The notes beneath the pieces are model-generated. The model was not told the origin of the DNA. It made no database searches and saw nothing but the letters and a program-made list of their open reading frames with translations. Shown piece after piece: positions 25,533-34,609 of a DNA stretch of 64,000 nucleotides. Location: NCBI GenBank assembly GCA_963818505.1, contig CAWFSJ010000005.1, positions 1,054,001 through 1,118,000 on the forward strand, read 5' to 3'. The stretch comes from JADKAV01 sp963818505 (GTDB lineage Bacteria; Actinomycetota; Actinomycetes; S36-B12; UBA10799). A program made the position numbers and the translations under genes. The stretch's first letter is position 1, and every line of letters begins with the position of its first letter.

Positions 25533-27271
25533 ACCCCACCCTGGCGGCGGTGGGTATGGGCCTGACCGTCGCGATCACCATCGGCCTGGCAGCGTACAGT
25601 TCCCGGCTCGCGCGCACGACCGGTGACTTCTACGTGGCCAGCAGGTCGGTGCCCGCCTGGTGGAACGCGTCGGCGATCGCCGGGGAGTATCTGTCGGCGG
25701 CCTCTTTTCTGGGTGTGGCCGGTCTGATCATGGTGGGCGGTGCGGATGCGGTGTGGTTCCCCGTCGGGTACGCCGTTGGCTACGTGCTGCTGCTGGCACT
25801 GGTCGCGGCACCCCTGCGGCGCTCCGGGGCCTACACGCTGCCCGACTTCTGCGAGGCGCGGCTGCGGTCCCGGCATGTGCGGTTGATCGCCAGCGCCCTG
25901 GTGGTGCTCATCGGGTGGCTCTACGTGCTGCCGCAGTTGCAGGGCGCCGGGCTGGCGCTGGAGATCCTGCTGGGCACCCCGGTGTGGGTCGGTGGGTTGC
26001 TCGTTTCATTGACCGTGCTGGTCGTGATCGTCGGCGGCGGCATGCGCAGCGTCACGCTGGTGCAGGGCTTCCAGTACTGGCTCAAGGTCGTGGCCATCAT
26101 GACCCCTGTGTTGTTCCTGCTGGCCACCTGGCGCGCGGATGCCAGCCCGTCGGCGCTCACCCCCGCACCCCCGGTGTTCGAGCAGACGACCACGGTCACC
26201 GTCGACCAGACAATCGAGATCGAGGTTCCCGAGGCGCTGTCCGTGGAGGTGCGGGGAACTGTGAACGGCGAGGTGATCTCAGGGCCGGTCAGCTGGCAGC
26301 CGGGGCGTTACACCGTCGGGGAGGAATCGGCGCTGACCTTCCCTGCGGGGGCGACGGTGCCGCACTTGGTGGGGACACCCGTACTGACCGGAGAAGAGTG
26401 GGCGCAGGCCGGTCAGGGGGGACAGGAGCATCCGCTCTACCGGACGTACGCGCTGATGTTCGCCCTGTTCCTCGGCACCATGGGCCTTCCGCACGTGCTG
26501 GTGCGGTTCTACACCAACCCCGACGGCCGGGCCGCCCGCCGCACGGCCTTGGTGGTCATCGGCCTGGTCGGGTTGTTCTACCTCGCCCCGTCGGTGTACG
26601 GCATGCTCGGCAGGCTCTACACGCCGGAACTGCTGATGACCGGGCGTACCGACGCGGTGGTTCTACTGCTTCCGCAGGCGATGATCGGCGGGGCGGGGGG
26701 ATCGGCCCTCACGGCCCTGGTCGCGGCCGGTGCTGCCGCTGCTTTCCTGGCGACGGCCACCGGCCTGACCGTGACCGTGGCCGGCGTGCTGTCCCAGGAT
26801 GTCGTCGGTCGAAGAGTCCGCAACCCGATCACCTCGTTCCGGCTGGCCGCCGTTGCTGCGGTCCTGGTGCCCTTGGCACTTGGGCTGTTCGCCGAGTCGC
26901 TACCCCTTGCCCGGGCCGTGTCCTTGGCCTTTGCAGTGGCCGCGGCGACGTTCTCCCCGCTGCTGCTTCTGGGTATCTGGTGGCCGAGGCTCACCGATGT
27001 TGGCGCGGCGGCGGGATTGCTGCTCGGCGGTGTGCTCGCCAGTGCAGCGATCACGGTTTCCACGCTGGTCCCGGGCCTTACCGGCTGGCCCGCCGCGCTG
27101 CTGTCCCAACCGGCGGCGTGGGCGATGCCGCTGGCGTTTGCAACGATGGTGCTGGTCTCCCTGTGGACACCCCAGCGAATAACGTCGGGGGTCAGTCGCA
27201 TCATGGTCAGACTGCACACTCCGGAGACGGTGGGGGTACAACGATCATGGACAGCTCGCGGACGGCGATGA
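25529..27271 (+). CDS. SSS-family monocarboxylate/cation symporter with large external loop
   Basis: The 580-residue protein belongs to the solute:sodium symporters, with SGDFYVASRSVPAWWN-like opening, AIAGEYLSAASFLGVAG and GTMGLPHVLVRFYTNP. It differs from ActP at 16823 by a hydrophilic insert of about 95 residues (about 205-305) that contains mainly beta-type sequence and should face outside. Corynebacterial monocarboxylate carriers such as MctC are of similar size. Acetate, propionate or pyruvate is likely, but the substrate cannot be fixed from sequence. It is in the kinase-regulator operon, suggesting substrate-induced expression. Confidence 0.9.
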   Translation: MNPTLAAVGMGLTVAITIGLAAYSSRLARTTGDFYVASRSVPAWWNASAIAGEYLSAASFLGVAGLIMVGGADAVWFPVGYAVGYVLLLALVAAPLRRSGAYTLPDFCEARLRSRHVRLIASALVVLIGWLYVLPQLQGAGLALEILLGTPVWVGGLLVSLTVLVVIVGGGMRSVTLVQGFQYWLKVVAIMTPVLFLLATWRADASPSALTPAPPVFEQTTTVTVDQTIEIEVPEALSVEVRGTVNGEVISGPVSWQPGRYTVGEESALTFPAGATVPHLVGTPVLTGEEWAQAGQGGQEHPLYRTYALMFALFLGTMGLPHVLVRFYTNPDGRAARRTALVVIGLVGLFYLAPSVYGMLGRLYTPELLMTGRTDAVVLLLPQAMIGGAGGSALTALVAAGAAAAFLATATGLTVTVAGVLSQDVVGRRVRNPITSFRLAAVAAVLVPLALGLFAESLPLARAVSLAFAVAAATFSPLLLLGIWWPRLTDVGAAAGLLLGGVLASAAITVSTLVPGLTGWPAALLSQPAAWAMPLAFATMVLVSLWTPQRITSGVSRIMVRLHTPETVGVQRSWTARGRR

Positions 27272-28185
27272 CCGAGACGAACGCGCTCGTAGAAGCGGCA
27301 CGCACGATGGACCCGGAGGCCATGGTGCAGGCCGCTGACGCCCGGACGCGCGAACTGATTGAGGGCTTCGTGCATGAGGCGGGGCCACCACCGGCACGTT
27401 TCGCCTGGGTCGCCCTCGGCTCCCACGCCCGCGGTGAGTTGCACTGTGCCAGCGACCAGGACCATGCCCTGATCTGGGAGACGCCCGAGTCTGCCCGGAC
27501 CAGTTACGCGGCGGACCTGGCCAACATGGTGATCACCGGTCTCGAAGCTTTCGGCATGCGCCGTTGCGACGGTGGTTACATGGCCGACCGGTGGTCGCAC
27601 GGGGTCGCTGAGTGGGCCACGATCCTGCGCGACCGGGTGCAGACGCCCACGCCCGAGGCTGTCGTGGACGCGGATGTGTTCCTGGACATGCGGGCGCTGA
27701 CGACCGGCTTGGACGTCCGTTTCGCGCTCAGCGAGCTCGACGCGGGTGCGGACTCACCTCGACTGCTGCACGGCTTGGCCCAAGCAGCCACATCCTTTCC
27801 ACCCCAGTTGCATGCGTTCGGCAGGCTGCCGAAGGGCCCGATCGATCTCAAGCGCGGCGGCTTGGCGCCGATCGTCCTGCTGGCCAGGCTTTACGGTCTT
27901 CAAGCGCACTCCACGGCGGTCACCACGGCCGGCCGGTTGGGCGACGCTGCGCAGGCGGGCAGGCTCGGCGAGGACTTGAGCGCCCGTCTCGGTGACGCCT
28001 ACGCCGCGCTGTCGACACTGCGGCTGCGCAACCAACTGCGCCAACTCGACGCTCGCGAGTACGTCACCGACAAGGTGGACCCCGCGACTTTGACCCAAGA
28101 TGAGATCGAGGACGTCAAGGCCGCGTTCCGTGCGGTCAAGAGCGCGCAGGCGGCGACCTCCCTGGCCTTCAGGACGGACCTATGA
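27247..28185 (+). CDS. DUF294-type putative nucleotidyltransferase
   Basis: The 312-residue protein shows the DUF294 nucleotidyltransferase core: FAWVALGSHARGE with the G-S motif and D-Q-D-H-A carrying the metal-binding acids (about residues 57-80), then a C-terminal DUF294_C-like helical part (IDLKRGGLAPIVLLARLYGL). Full-length relatives carry CBS and cyclic-nucleotide domains; these are missing here. The gene overlaps the symporter end by 25 bp; an alternative ATG at 27268 would give an ATGA overlap and 305 residues. It likely modifies a protein or nucleotide in control of the transport system. The exonuclease gene follows with a 4-bp overlap. Confidence 0.8.
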   Translation: MDSSRTAMTETNALVEAARTMDPEAMVQAADARTRELIEGFVHEAGPPPARFAWVALGSHARGELHCASDQDHALIWETPESARTSYAADLANMVITGLEAFGMRRCDGGYMADRWSHGVAEWATILRDRVQTPTPEAVVDADVFLDMRALTTGLDVRFALSELDAGADSPRLLHGLAQAATSFPPQLHAFGRLPKGPIDLKRGGLAPIVLLARLYGLQAHSTAVTTAGRLGDAAQAGRLGEDLSARLGDAYAALSTLRLRNQLRQLDAREYVTDKVDPATLTQDEIEDVKAAFRAVKSAQAATSLAFRTDL

Positions 28186-29570
28186 CGCGTTGGAGAGTGT
28201 TCGCGCTGATCGCGGTGGCCACGTTGGTGCCGGCCTTGACAGTGGCAGTGGTGCTGGCCGATCTTCCGGAGCAGTCCCGCCAAGGGCTGCTGGACGCGGT
28301 GCGCAGCCAGGTGTGGGTACTCGCGCTGGGCCTGGTGCTTCTGGTCGGGCTCATCGGATGGATCGCTTGGAGCACGTGGCGCGCCGAGCAGCGCCATGAT
28401 GAGCGAACGGCCTCGGCGGTGCGGATGATCGCTGAGGTCAATCCCGATCACCGTGTTCCCGAGGGTTCGGCCACCGCCGACGCGATCAACCTGCTGGCTC
28501 AGCGCCACGCCACGGCCGAATCCCGGCTTTCTGAGCAGTTGGATGCCGCGCATGCGGAGTTGCGTCTCGAGCGCGACGGGCTGCTGGCTGTGCTCACGGG
28601 ATTGGACGTTCCCGTGGGGGTAGTGGACGACCGTGGTCGGGTGCTGCTGGTCAACCCGGCGGCGCGCGGTGCGTTGCGGGGGCGCACGCCTCTGGCCGCA
28701 GGGCGCAGCATCTTCGGGGTGTTCGACGCGGAGGACTTCACGCCACTGTTGACGCAGGCTCTTGCGGGGGGCCGTCCGCGTGCGGTCGTCGGTGGGACGG
28801 CGATCCGCCTGGTGCGCATCACGGGCCCAGAAGAGGCGGCGATGGTGCTGGTGGTCAGCGACCCGTCGCAGACCGATCCGACAGGGCCTGTGGTGGGCCT
28901 CAGCGTCGACCTGTCCCGGCCCTCCCGGCCGGTTCCGACCCGGGCGCAATGGCTGCAGACACCGTTGGCGGACATCGTGTTCACGGTGGTCGACTGCGAG
29001 ACGACCGGGTTGCACGTGGATGCCGGCGACCGTCTGGTGGCGATCGGCGCAGTGCGGGTTGACGCCGGTGTGGTGCGTGCTGACGACACGTTCGATGCCC
29101 TCATCAACCCTGGACGGTCGATTCCCGCCTTGTCCACGACCTTCCACGGCATCACCGACGAGATGGTCAGAGGTGCTGGCTCACCGTCCGAGGTGGTCTG
29201 CGAGTTCGCAGAGTACGCGGCGGATTCGGTGCTCATCGCACACCACACGGGGTTTGATTTCGGTTTTCTGCGACCGGTGGCGGCCAGCGCGGGAGTGACG
29301 CTGGAGGCCCTCAGCCTGGACACCATGCTGTTGTCCGCCGTGCTCGACCCGGACCCCGAGGCGCGCCACGGTCTTGACTACGTGTGCCAGCGGTTCGGGG
29401 TCGAGGTCTTCGGCCGGCATACCGCACTCGGAGACGCACTGGCCACGGCGGAGGTCTTCGTGCGAATGGTTCCACGCCTGTCCGAGATGGGGATAGTCAC
29501 CCTGGGGCAGGCTCGGGAGGCCAGCGCCCGCACCGAACTGTCGAGGCGGATTCTGCAGGGCGGCGCCTGA
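28182..29570 (+). CDS. Membrane-anchored DEDDh 3'-5' exonuclease with PAS-like segment
   Basis: The 462-residue protein has two N-terminal membrane helices (about 7-27 and 43-63), a HAMP-like/coiled stretch, a PAS-like segment (about 130-235) and a DnaQ-type exonuclease domain (about 262-440). The catalytic DEDDh residues are seen as VDCETTG (Asp271, Glu273), HHTGFDFGFL and HTALGDALAT. A DNA polymerase epsilon-like exonuclease tied to the membrane next to a carboxylate symporter and a DUF294 gene is a recurring arrangement in other bacteria. Its role there is not settled; it may be regulatory. It ends the operon; the next gene is convergent. Confidence 0.87.
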   Translation: MTRWRVFALIAVATLVPALTVAVVLADLPEQSRQGLLDAVRSQVWVLALGLVLLVGLIGWIAWSTWRAEQRHDERTASAVRMIAEVNPDHRVPEGSATADAINLLAQRHATAESRLSEQLDAAHAELRLERDGLLAVLTGLDVPVGVVDDRGRVLLVNPAARGALRGRTPLAAGRSIFGVFDAEDFTPLLTQALAGGRPRAVVGGTAIRLVRITGPEEAAMVLVVSDPSQTDPTGPVVGLSVDLSRPSRPVPTRAQWLQTPLADIVFTVVDCETTGLHVDAGDRLVAIGAVRVDAGVVRADDTFDALINPGRSIPALSTTFHGITDEMVRGAGSPSEVVCEFAEYAADSVLIAHHTGFDFGFLRPVAASAGVTLEALSLDTMLLSAVLDPDPEARHGLDYVCQRFGVEVFGRHTALGDALATAEVFVRMVPRLSEMGIVTLGQAREASARTELSRRILQGGA

Positions 29571-29571
29571 G

Positions 29572-30675
29572 TCAGGTTGAGCGACCGCCCTCGGGGCGGT
29601 CCGGGCTGCGGTTCGGCTGACCGCCGGGGCGGATAACCGGCAGTGGCGGGGTGCGCGGGCCGCTCCACGGTGCGGGGACAGCGTCGATGTCATCGAGCAA
29701 CTGGTACACCGGTTCCTCGTAGTTGGCGCGCCAGCCCCGGAAGTGCCGATACGCCTCTGCGGGCTCGCGCGTCCACGTGTAGCCGGCACTGGCGATCAGG
29801 GCGCAGGCGGCTTCGAAGTCGGCCAGGGACACCGAACTGGGTTTGTCCGGCAACGGGTCCGGGTCGGTCTGGATCCCGACGACGCGGCACAGTTCCTCAA
29901 CGCAGACGATTCCCTGGCGCAGTGCAACACGCATGGCACCTTGGGGCAGTTGCGGGTTCAGGGACATGTGCATTGCGGCCGTGTCCATCACACACAGCAG
30001 GGAGACCAGCCAGTTGCGATACGGCCGCGCCGACCGCATGTGGATCAGCACCGGGAAGTTGGTGTGGTTCTCGCCGACTTCGGCCGCCCACCGCTCCCAC
30101 GCCGGCCAAAGCGTGTCGAGGCGATCGACGTTGTCGACAAGGGAGTGACGGCGGATGAGTTCCGGCGCCCAGTTGGGCTCACCGCCACGGCCGAGCAGCA
30201 GCGTGGCCTCCGCCTCGCGGCGCTGGTAGGCCGCGTAGATGGTGGGCAAGTAGCCGATGAGCAGACCGATGACGATGGGCCCAGTCGCTGCTGCGATGAA
30301 GTCAAGGGTCGTGAGACTGGCGCGATCGGTTGAGGCGAATCCGAGGGTGAACAGGCTCGAACCGGCCTCCCGGACGGCTGTCCAGAGATCCAGCGGCGTG
30401 AAGGCGTACATCATGAGGCCGTAGGCGACGAAGTACATGAACAGCCACATGATCAACGACGTGACGATCGCGGTCGGGGCCTGGAAGGTGAGCACTCGGT
30501 CGCGCGCCTCGTAGGTTCGAGTCATCCGTGCGATCGTCCGGAAGACAACTCCGGACACCTGGTTCTTGATGTGGTTCAGACCCGAACTGCCACGCGGAAT
30601 CACCAAGGTCTTCATCACCGAGGAGGTCGCCGCCAACCAGATGGCAAGTCCTAGGAAGAAGGCGGCAACCAGCAC
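29572..30675 (-). CDS. Two-pore-helix, potassium-channel-like membrane protein
   Basis: The 367-residue protein has an N-terminal helix (about 2-20), two central helices (about 66-95 and 125-150) and a long cytoplasmic C-terminal half rich in helices. Between the central helices lies AGSSLFTLGFASTD, at the place of a channel pore loop and filter, although the classical TVGYG is not present. Such proteins are found in actinobacteria as channel-like integral membrane proteins. Start GTG 30675 follows AAGGTGGG. It is convergent with the exonuclease gene. Whether it conducts ions, and which, cannot be told. Confidence 0.6.
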   Translation of the reverse strand: MLVAAFFLGLAIWLAATSSVMKTLVIPRGSSGLNHIKNQVSGVVFRTIARMTRTYEARDRVLTFQAPTAIVTSLIMWLFMYFVAYGLMMYAFTPLDLWTAVREAGSSLFTLGFASTDRASLTTLDFIAAATGPIVIGLLIGYLPTIYAAYQRREAEATLLLGRGGEPNWAPELIRRHSLVDNVDRLDTLWPAWERWAAEVGENHTNFPVLIHMRSARPYRNWLVSLLCVMDTAAMHMSLNPQLPQGAMRVALRQGIVCVEELCRVVGIQTDPDPLPDKPSSVSLADFEAACALIASAGYTWTREPAEAYRHFRGWRANYEEPVYQLLDDIDAVPAPWSGPRTPPLPVIRPGGQPNRSPDRPEGGRST

Positions 30676-30762
30676 CTGCCCACCTTAGTTGCAGGTGGTG
30701 ATCTTCTCAGGGTGTGGAGAACGGTCTACCGTGGACAGCATCAGCACCGCCTGGGAGGGCAC

Positions 30763-31635
30763 ATGCGCAGAATCTCGGTCTTGGCCCTAGCGGTAACGAT
30801 TCTCGCCGGCGGCGCGATCGCGGCACCCGCGCCTTCGGTGATCATTCCAGTGGGCCAGGTGGCGGCCAAAGTGGATCCCGGATGTCTGGTGCGAGTGGTC
30901 AACGGCCCCTACCGTAAGACGCTGCGCTCAGGTGTTGCGGACCTGCCCACCGGGCGCTACCGAGTCAAAGCCAAGCCCGCAGGCTGCAAGGCGATGCCCA
31001 GTTCGTTCCGGGTGCGGGAGGGCAAGAAGACCAGTCTGCGCGTATACAACAACCCAAAGTTCGTCCCGCGCAAACTGATGGGCACGATTCAGGCGACCGA
31101 GACAACCGGTGGCGTGCAGACGGCGAGTTGGGAGGGTGATGTGTACTTGGAGTTCAACAAGCCCGCCTTCACCGGCAACACCCCAGGGTTCCAGACCACG
31201 GCTTCCTACCGGGTGACGAGTTTCGACGGGTTCTATGAGATCGACGTCGCCGATGGCACCTGCACCTTGAAGGCCAAGGAGCCGTTGACCGCCGATGACC
31301 TCCTGACCGAGGGTGAGGTCGCACCCTTGTGGTCCAACCCGTGGCGTGGCTTCCAGTACGCGATGAAGATCCCCTTCGACACAACGCGGGAGTGGAAGTA
31401 CACCAAGACGTGCACCGATGCCCCGGACCCGGTCACGGTGAATCGTCCGGCGCCCGGCTTGCTGTTCACGACCAACGCCTGGGCCGGCCTTGATCCCGTC
31501 GCCCCGTTGGGCAAGGGCAGTCGGCCCAGCGGGCAGTACTCGGTGACCGTCGGTGACACGCGCTACGACTACTTCTGGGGTTTCTCAGTGTGGGACGAGA
31601 GCGAACGTCGCCTTTCCAAGCCCACCGCCTCCTGA
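30763..31635 (+). CDS. Secreted beta-rich protein of unknown function (paralogue B)
   Basis: The 290-residue protein has a signal peptide (about 1-22) and two beta-rich parts. The first (about 30-95) looks like a small carbohydrate- or peptide-decorated domain with LPTGRYRVKAKP. The second (about 105-230) matches the secreted protein at 22106-23101: SWEGDVYLEFN, a FTG turn, GTCTLKA and LTADDLLTEGE. ATG 30763 is chosen because GGGAGGG precedes it by 4 nt and it opens the signal peptide. Function unknown; extracellular. Confidence 0.7.
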   Translation: MRRISVLALAVTILAGGAIAAPAPSVIIPVGQVAAKVDPGCLVRVVNGPYRKTLRSGVADLPTGRYRVKAKPAGCKAMPSSFRVREGKKTSLRVYNNPKFVPRKLMGTIQATETTGGVQTASWEGDVYLEFNKPAFTGNTPGFQTTASYRVTSFDGFYEIDVADGTCTLKAKEPLTADDLLTEGEVAPLWSNPWRGFQYAMKIPFDTTREWKYTKTCTDAPDPVTVNRPAPGLLFTTNAWAGLDPVAPLGKGSRPSGQYSVTVGDTRYDYFWGFSVWDESERRLSKPTAS

Positions 31636-31685
31636 CGAGGCCATCACCGCCAGCCCGGTCATAGCCTGTCGGGCGGGAGGCAGGC

Positions 31686-33203
31686 ATGGAATCGCAGGAC
31701 CCGCGTCGCTGGTGGGCGCTGTCCGCAATGTGCCTGGCCATCTTCCTGGTAGCCGTCGACGGCACGGTGCTGAGTCTGGCGACCCCGAGCATCGTCAAAG
31801 ACCTGCAACCCACCGCCTCGCAGGTCCTTTGGATCGGTGACATCTACTCGTTCGTGCTTGCGGGCCTGCTGATCACGATGGGCAACGTCGGCGACAAGGT
31901 CGGGCGCAAGCGCCTGCTGTTGATCGGCGGCACCCTGTTCGCGCTCATCTCCATTCCTGCGGCGTACGCCTCGAGCGCAGAGATGCTCATCGCGGCGCGC
32001 GCGCTGCTGGGCGTGGCTGGCGCGACGCTGATGCCGTCCACCTTGGCCCTGATGCGGTCGACCTTCACAGACCCGAACGAACGCAGCTTCGCCATCGGGG
32101 TCTGGAGTGCGATGGGCGCAGCGGGGGCGGCGGCCGGCCCCCTCGTCGGCGGGGCACTGCTCCAGCATTTCTGGTGGGGTTCGGTCTTCCTCGTCAACGT
32201 CCCGATCATGGCGCTGGTGCTCATCATCGGTCTGCCGACGCTGCGGGAGTCTCGCGATCCGAATCCCGGCGGCCTCGACGTGCTCTCGGTCGCGCTGTCG
32301 ATGGTCGGCATCTTGGGGCTGGTGTATGCGATCAAGCAGATGGCCATCCTCGGTTTCGAGCCCGGCTACCTGGCGGTCGGGGTTCTGGGGGCCGTGGCCA
32401 TAACGTGGTTCGTCCGGCGCCAGCGACACCTCGCACACCCCCTCGTCGACGTGAGGTTGTTCGCCTCCGGACCTTTCACAGGGGCTGTGCTCGGGATGCT
32501 GCTGTCTGTGTTCGGGCTGGCCGGTGCGCTGTTCTTCTTCTCGCAGTACCTTCAGTTCATCCGCGGCCTGGAGCCGCTGCAAGCTGGGTTGTTCGAGCTG
32601 CCGGCGACGTTAGCCGCGCTAGTAGCCGCGTTGACCGCAGGCAGGTTCATGCGCCGCTTCGGCCGCGGACCTGCAACCGCCGTTGGTCTGCTGGCTATCG
32701 GCACAGGGATGGCCGCAATAGGGTTCATCCTCGACTCCAGCGTGTATCTGGTGTTCGCAGTTCCTCTGATCCTCATCGGGGCCGGCGACGGCGTTGCCTT
32801 GACCATCGCCTCCGACACGGTCCTCGCCGTGGCTCCCAAGGATCGGGCGGGGGCCGCCTCCGCCGTCTCGGAGACCGGTTACGAGCTCGGTACAGCTTTG
32901 GGAATCGCCCTGTTGGGCAGTGTTCTCACCGCCGTGTACCAGGGGGCGCTGCTCCTGCCCGCCGGACTGCCGCCGCCCGTGGGGGCAGCGGCCAACGAGT
33001 CCCCTGGCGAGGCCTTCGAGGCCATGAGCGGGCTGTCGGCAGACGTCAGCGCAGCCCTGACTGACTCGGTGCATGTTGCCTTCACCCAGGCACTGCAGGT
33101 GACGACTTGGGTGGGTGCCATCGTGCTGTTCGCAGGTGCCTTCATCACCTGGCGGCTACTCCCGGGGCGTTCCGAATCGGTCAACGAGATGGTCGGGCAC
33201 TGA
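31686..33203 (+). CDS. MFS multidrug exporter, DHA2 (14-helix, QacA/EmrB) type
   Basis: The 505-residue protein has 14 predicted membrane helices, consistent with the DHA2 drug:proton antiporters. It shows the helix-1 motif AIFLVAVDGTVLSLATP (motif D1-like), GKVGRKR loop after helix 2 (motif A) and GPLVGGALLQ in helix 5 (motif C, antiporter signature). It should export lipophilic or cationic compounds using the proton gradient. A convergent DUF222 gene lies 17 bp downstream. No regulator gene is adjacent, so its inducer is not evident. Confidence 0.9.
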   Translation: MESQDPRRWWALSAMCLAIFLVAVDGTVLSLATPSIVKDLQPTASQVLWIGDIYSFVLAGLLITMGNVGDKVGRKRLLLIGGTLFALISIPAAYASSAEMLIAARALLGVAGATLMPSTLALMRSTFTDPNERSFAIGVWSAMGAAGAAAGPLVGGALLQHFWWGSVFLVNVPIMALVLIIGLPTLRESRDPNPGGLDVLSVALSMVGILGLVYAIKQMAILGFEPGYLAVGVLGAVAITWFVRRQRHLAHPLVDVRLFASGPFTGAVLGMLLSVFGLAGALFFFSQYLQFIRGLEPLQAGLFELPATLAALVAALTAGRFMRRFGRGPATAVGLLAIGTGMAAIGFILDSSVYLVFAVPLILIGAGDGVALTIASDTVLAVAPKDRAGAASAVSETGYELGTALGIALLGSVLTAVYQGALLLPAGLPPPVGAAANESPGEAFEAMSGLSADVSAALTDSVHVAFTQALQVTTWVGAIVLFAGAFITWRLLPGRSESVNEMVGH

Positions 33204-33220
33204 CGCCACCGGCCGCCCTC

Positions 33221-34450
33221 CTATGCGGCGGCTGTGGGTGGTGCGCGGTTTGTCGTGGCGATGGTGATAGTAGGGATGCCGGGCTCGGTGACGGTGATGG
33301 TGTAGCGACCGTGGTGCAGGTCGTGGTGGCATCTGGCGCAAAGTAGGGCGAGGTTCTCGATGTCGGTCAGCCCGCCTGCGGCCCAGGGGTGGATGTGGTG
33401 GGCGTGGCAGTAGCGGGGGGCGCGTCCGCAGCGGATGCAGCCGCCGTCGCGGGCGATCAGAGCGGCCCATTGGGCGGCGCTGGCGCGGCGGTGGGTGCGT
33501 GCGAGGGCGAGGGGCACGAAGGTGTTGTGGGTGTGGATGCCGAAGATGACGCTGAGGGTGGTGGCGCAGGCCAGAAGTTGGTACTGGTCGGCGCTCATGG
33601 GGGTGCCGTCGGGTAGGTGAGCGCCGGTGCCGTCGTGCAGGTTGGTGATGTCCACGAGCACGCTGAGTGCGGACACCCCGAGCGGGCGGGTGTTGGCGGC
33701 GGCGGCTGCTGCCAGGTCGGCTAGAGCGTCGGCGCGGCGTTGTTCGGCGGTGGTGTCGGGGGCCGGTTCGGCGGTGAACCTGGCCAGGACTTCGGACAGC
33801 CGCGCGCCGTCCAGGGCGTCGAGTAGGCCGCTGAGCCGCCACATGCCCGAGGGGCGCGCGGACAGCCGTAGGCCGCGTTTGGCGCGCTGGTCGGCGGCGC
33901 ACAGGTCCGGGCGGGTGGGGTTGTGCTGGTCGGCGACGGTCTGCAGGATCTGGCGCACGCAGGTCGGGTCAGTCAGCGTCGCCAGGTCGGTGATGGCCCG
34001 TTCGGCGTCGGCGAAGTCGTCGATCCCGGGGGCGTTCTCGGCGATCACACCGGCGTGGACTGCCGACAGGTTCCCGGTGGTGAAGGCGGCGTCCACGACC
34101 GGCAGGTCACGCAGGGCCCGGGCCAGGCCCACCATCGCCGAGCCGGTCTGGGGGCTGGACCCGGTGGCGGTGGCCACCAGCATCCCGGTGGTCCCGGCGT
34201 GCAGGGTGGATGAGGCGGCGCAGGTGTCCGCGGCCCCGGCCAGGTGCACCAGGTAGGCGTCCAGCCGGTTACGCACCCGGGACACCGCCGCCAAAGCCCC
34301 GGCCAACTCCTCCGCGGACATTCCGACCGGCTCGGGCAGCCCCTGCGCGGCCTTGGCCAGCTCGTGCACCCACGCCGGCGCCACGGTAGGCAGCTGGGAA
34401 CGGATCCGCAGCCGGCGCTGGGCTGCTTTCGGTAGCTGGAAGAACCCCAC
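33221..34450 (-). CDS. DUF222/13E12-type protein with HNH endonuclease domain, copy 1
   Basis: The 409-residue protein has a helical DUF222 region (about 10-300) and a C-terminal HNH nuclease domain (about 325-390) with CIRCGRAPRYCHAHHIHPW, GGLTDIENLALLCARCHHDLHHG. The two C-x-x-C pairs and the HH/N residues of an active HNH are intact. DUF222 proteins are abundant, multicopy families in actinobacteria. GTG 34450 is chosen because the second copy at 45576 begins with the same GTGGGGTTCTTCCAG and aligns from there. A LexA-like box lies 38 bp upstream. Biological role is not established. Confidence 0.88.
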   Translation of the reverse strand: MGFFQLPKAAQRRLRIRSQLPTVAPAWVHELAKAAQGLPEPVGMSAEELAGALAAVSRVRNRLDAYLVHLAGAADTCAASSTLHAGTTGMLVATATGSSPQTGSAMVGLARALRDLPVVDAAFTTGNLSAVHAGVIAENAPGIDDFADAERAITDLATLTDPTCVRQILQTVADQHNPTRPDLCAADQRAKRGLRLSARPSGMWRLSGLLDALDGARLSEVLARFTAEPAPDTTAEQRRADALADLAAAAAANTRPLGVSALSVLVDITNLHDGTGAHLPDGTPMSADQYQLLACATTLSVIFGIHTHNTFVPLALARTHRRASAAQWAALIARDGGCIRCGRAPRYCHAHHIHPWAAGGLTDIENLALLCARCHHDLHHGRYTITVTEPGIPTITIATTNRAPPTAAA

Positions 34451-34488
34451 GCCCACCCCGTTTCCGCACATGTCCAATACCCACACCA

Positions 34489-34504
34489 TAGAACGCACGT
34501 ACGA
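34489..34504 (-). promoter_or_regulatory. LexA (SOS)-box-like palindrome upstream of DUF222 copy 1
   Basis: TAGAACGCACGTACGA matches the actinobacterial LexA consensus TCGAACnnnnGTTCGA at 10 of 12 fixed positions. It lies 38 bp before the GTG start of the DUF222-HNH gene. The second DUF222 gene has a similar box at nearly the same distance, which argues against chance. DUF222 genes are known SOS targets in mycobacteria. Confidence 0.65.
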
Positions 34505-34609
34505 CAAACCCAGACGAACGCAAACCACCTGTGCACAACCGACAACCGAAGTCAGCCGCCCCGCTTGTGGGAGGATCGCGCTGAGTCAACCGCGTCCCAT
34601 GGAGGTGCC

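Noticed and set aside
34489..34504. Reading the palindrome as a promoter -10/-35 pair only
   Set aside because: The same box at the same distance before the second DUF222 gene fits LexA better. A promoter may still overlap it.
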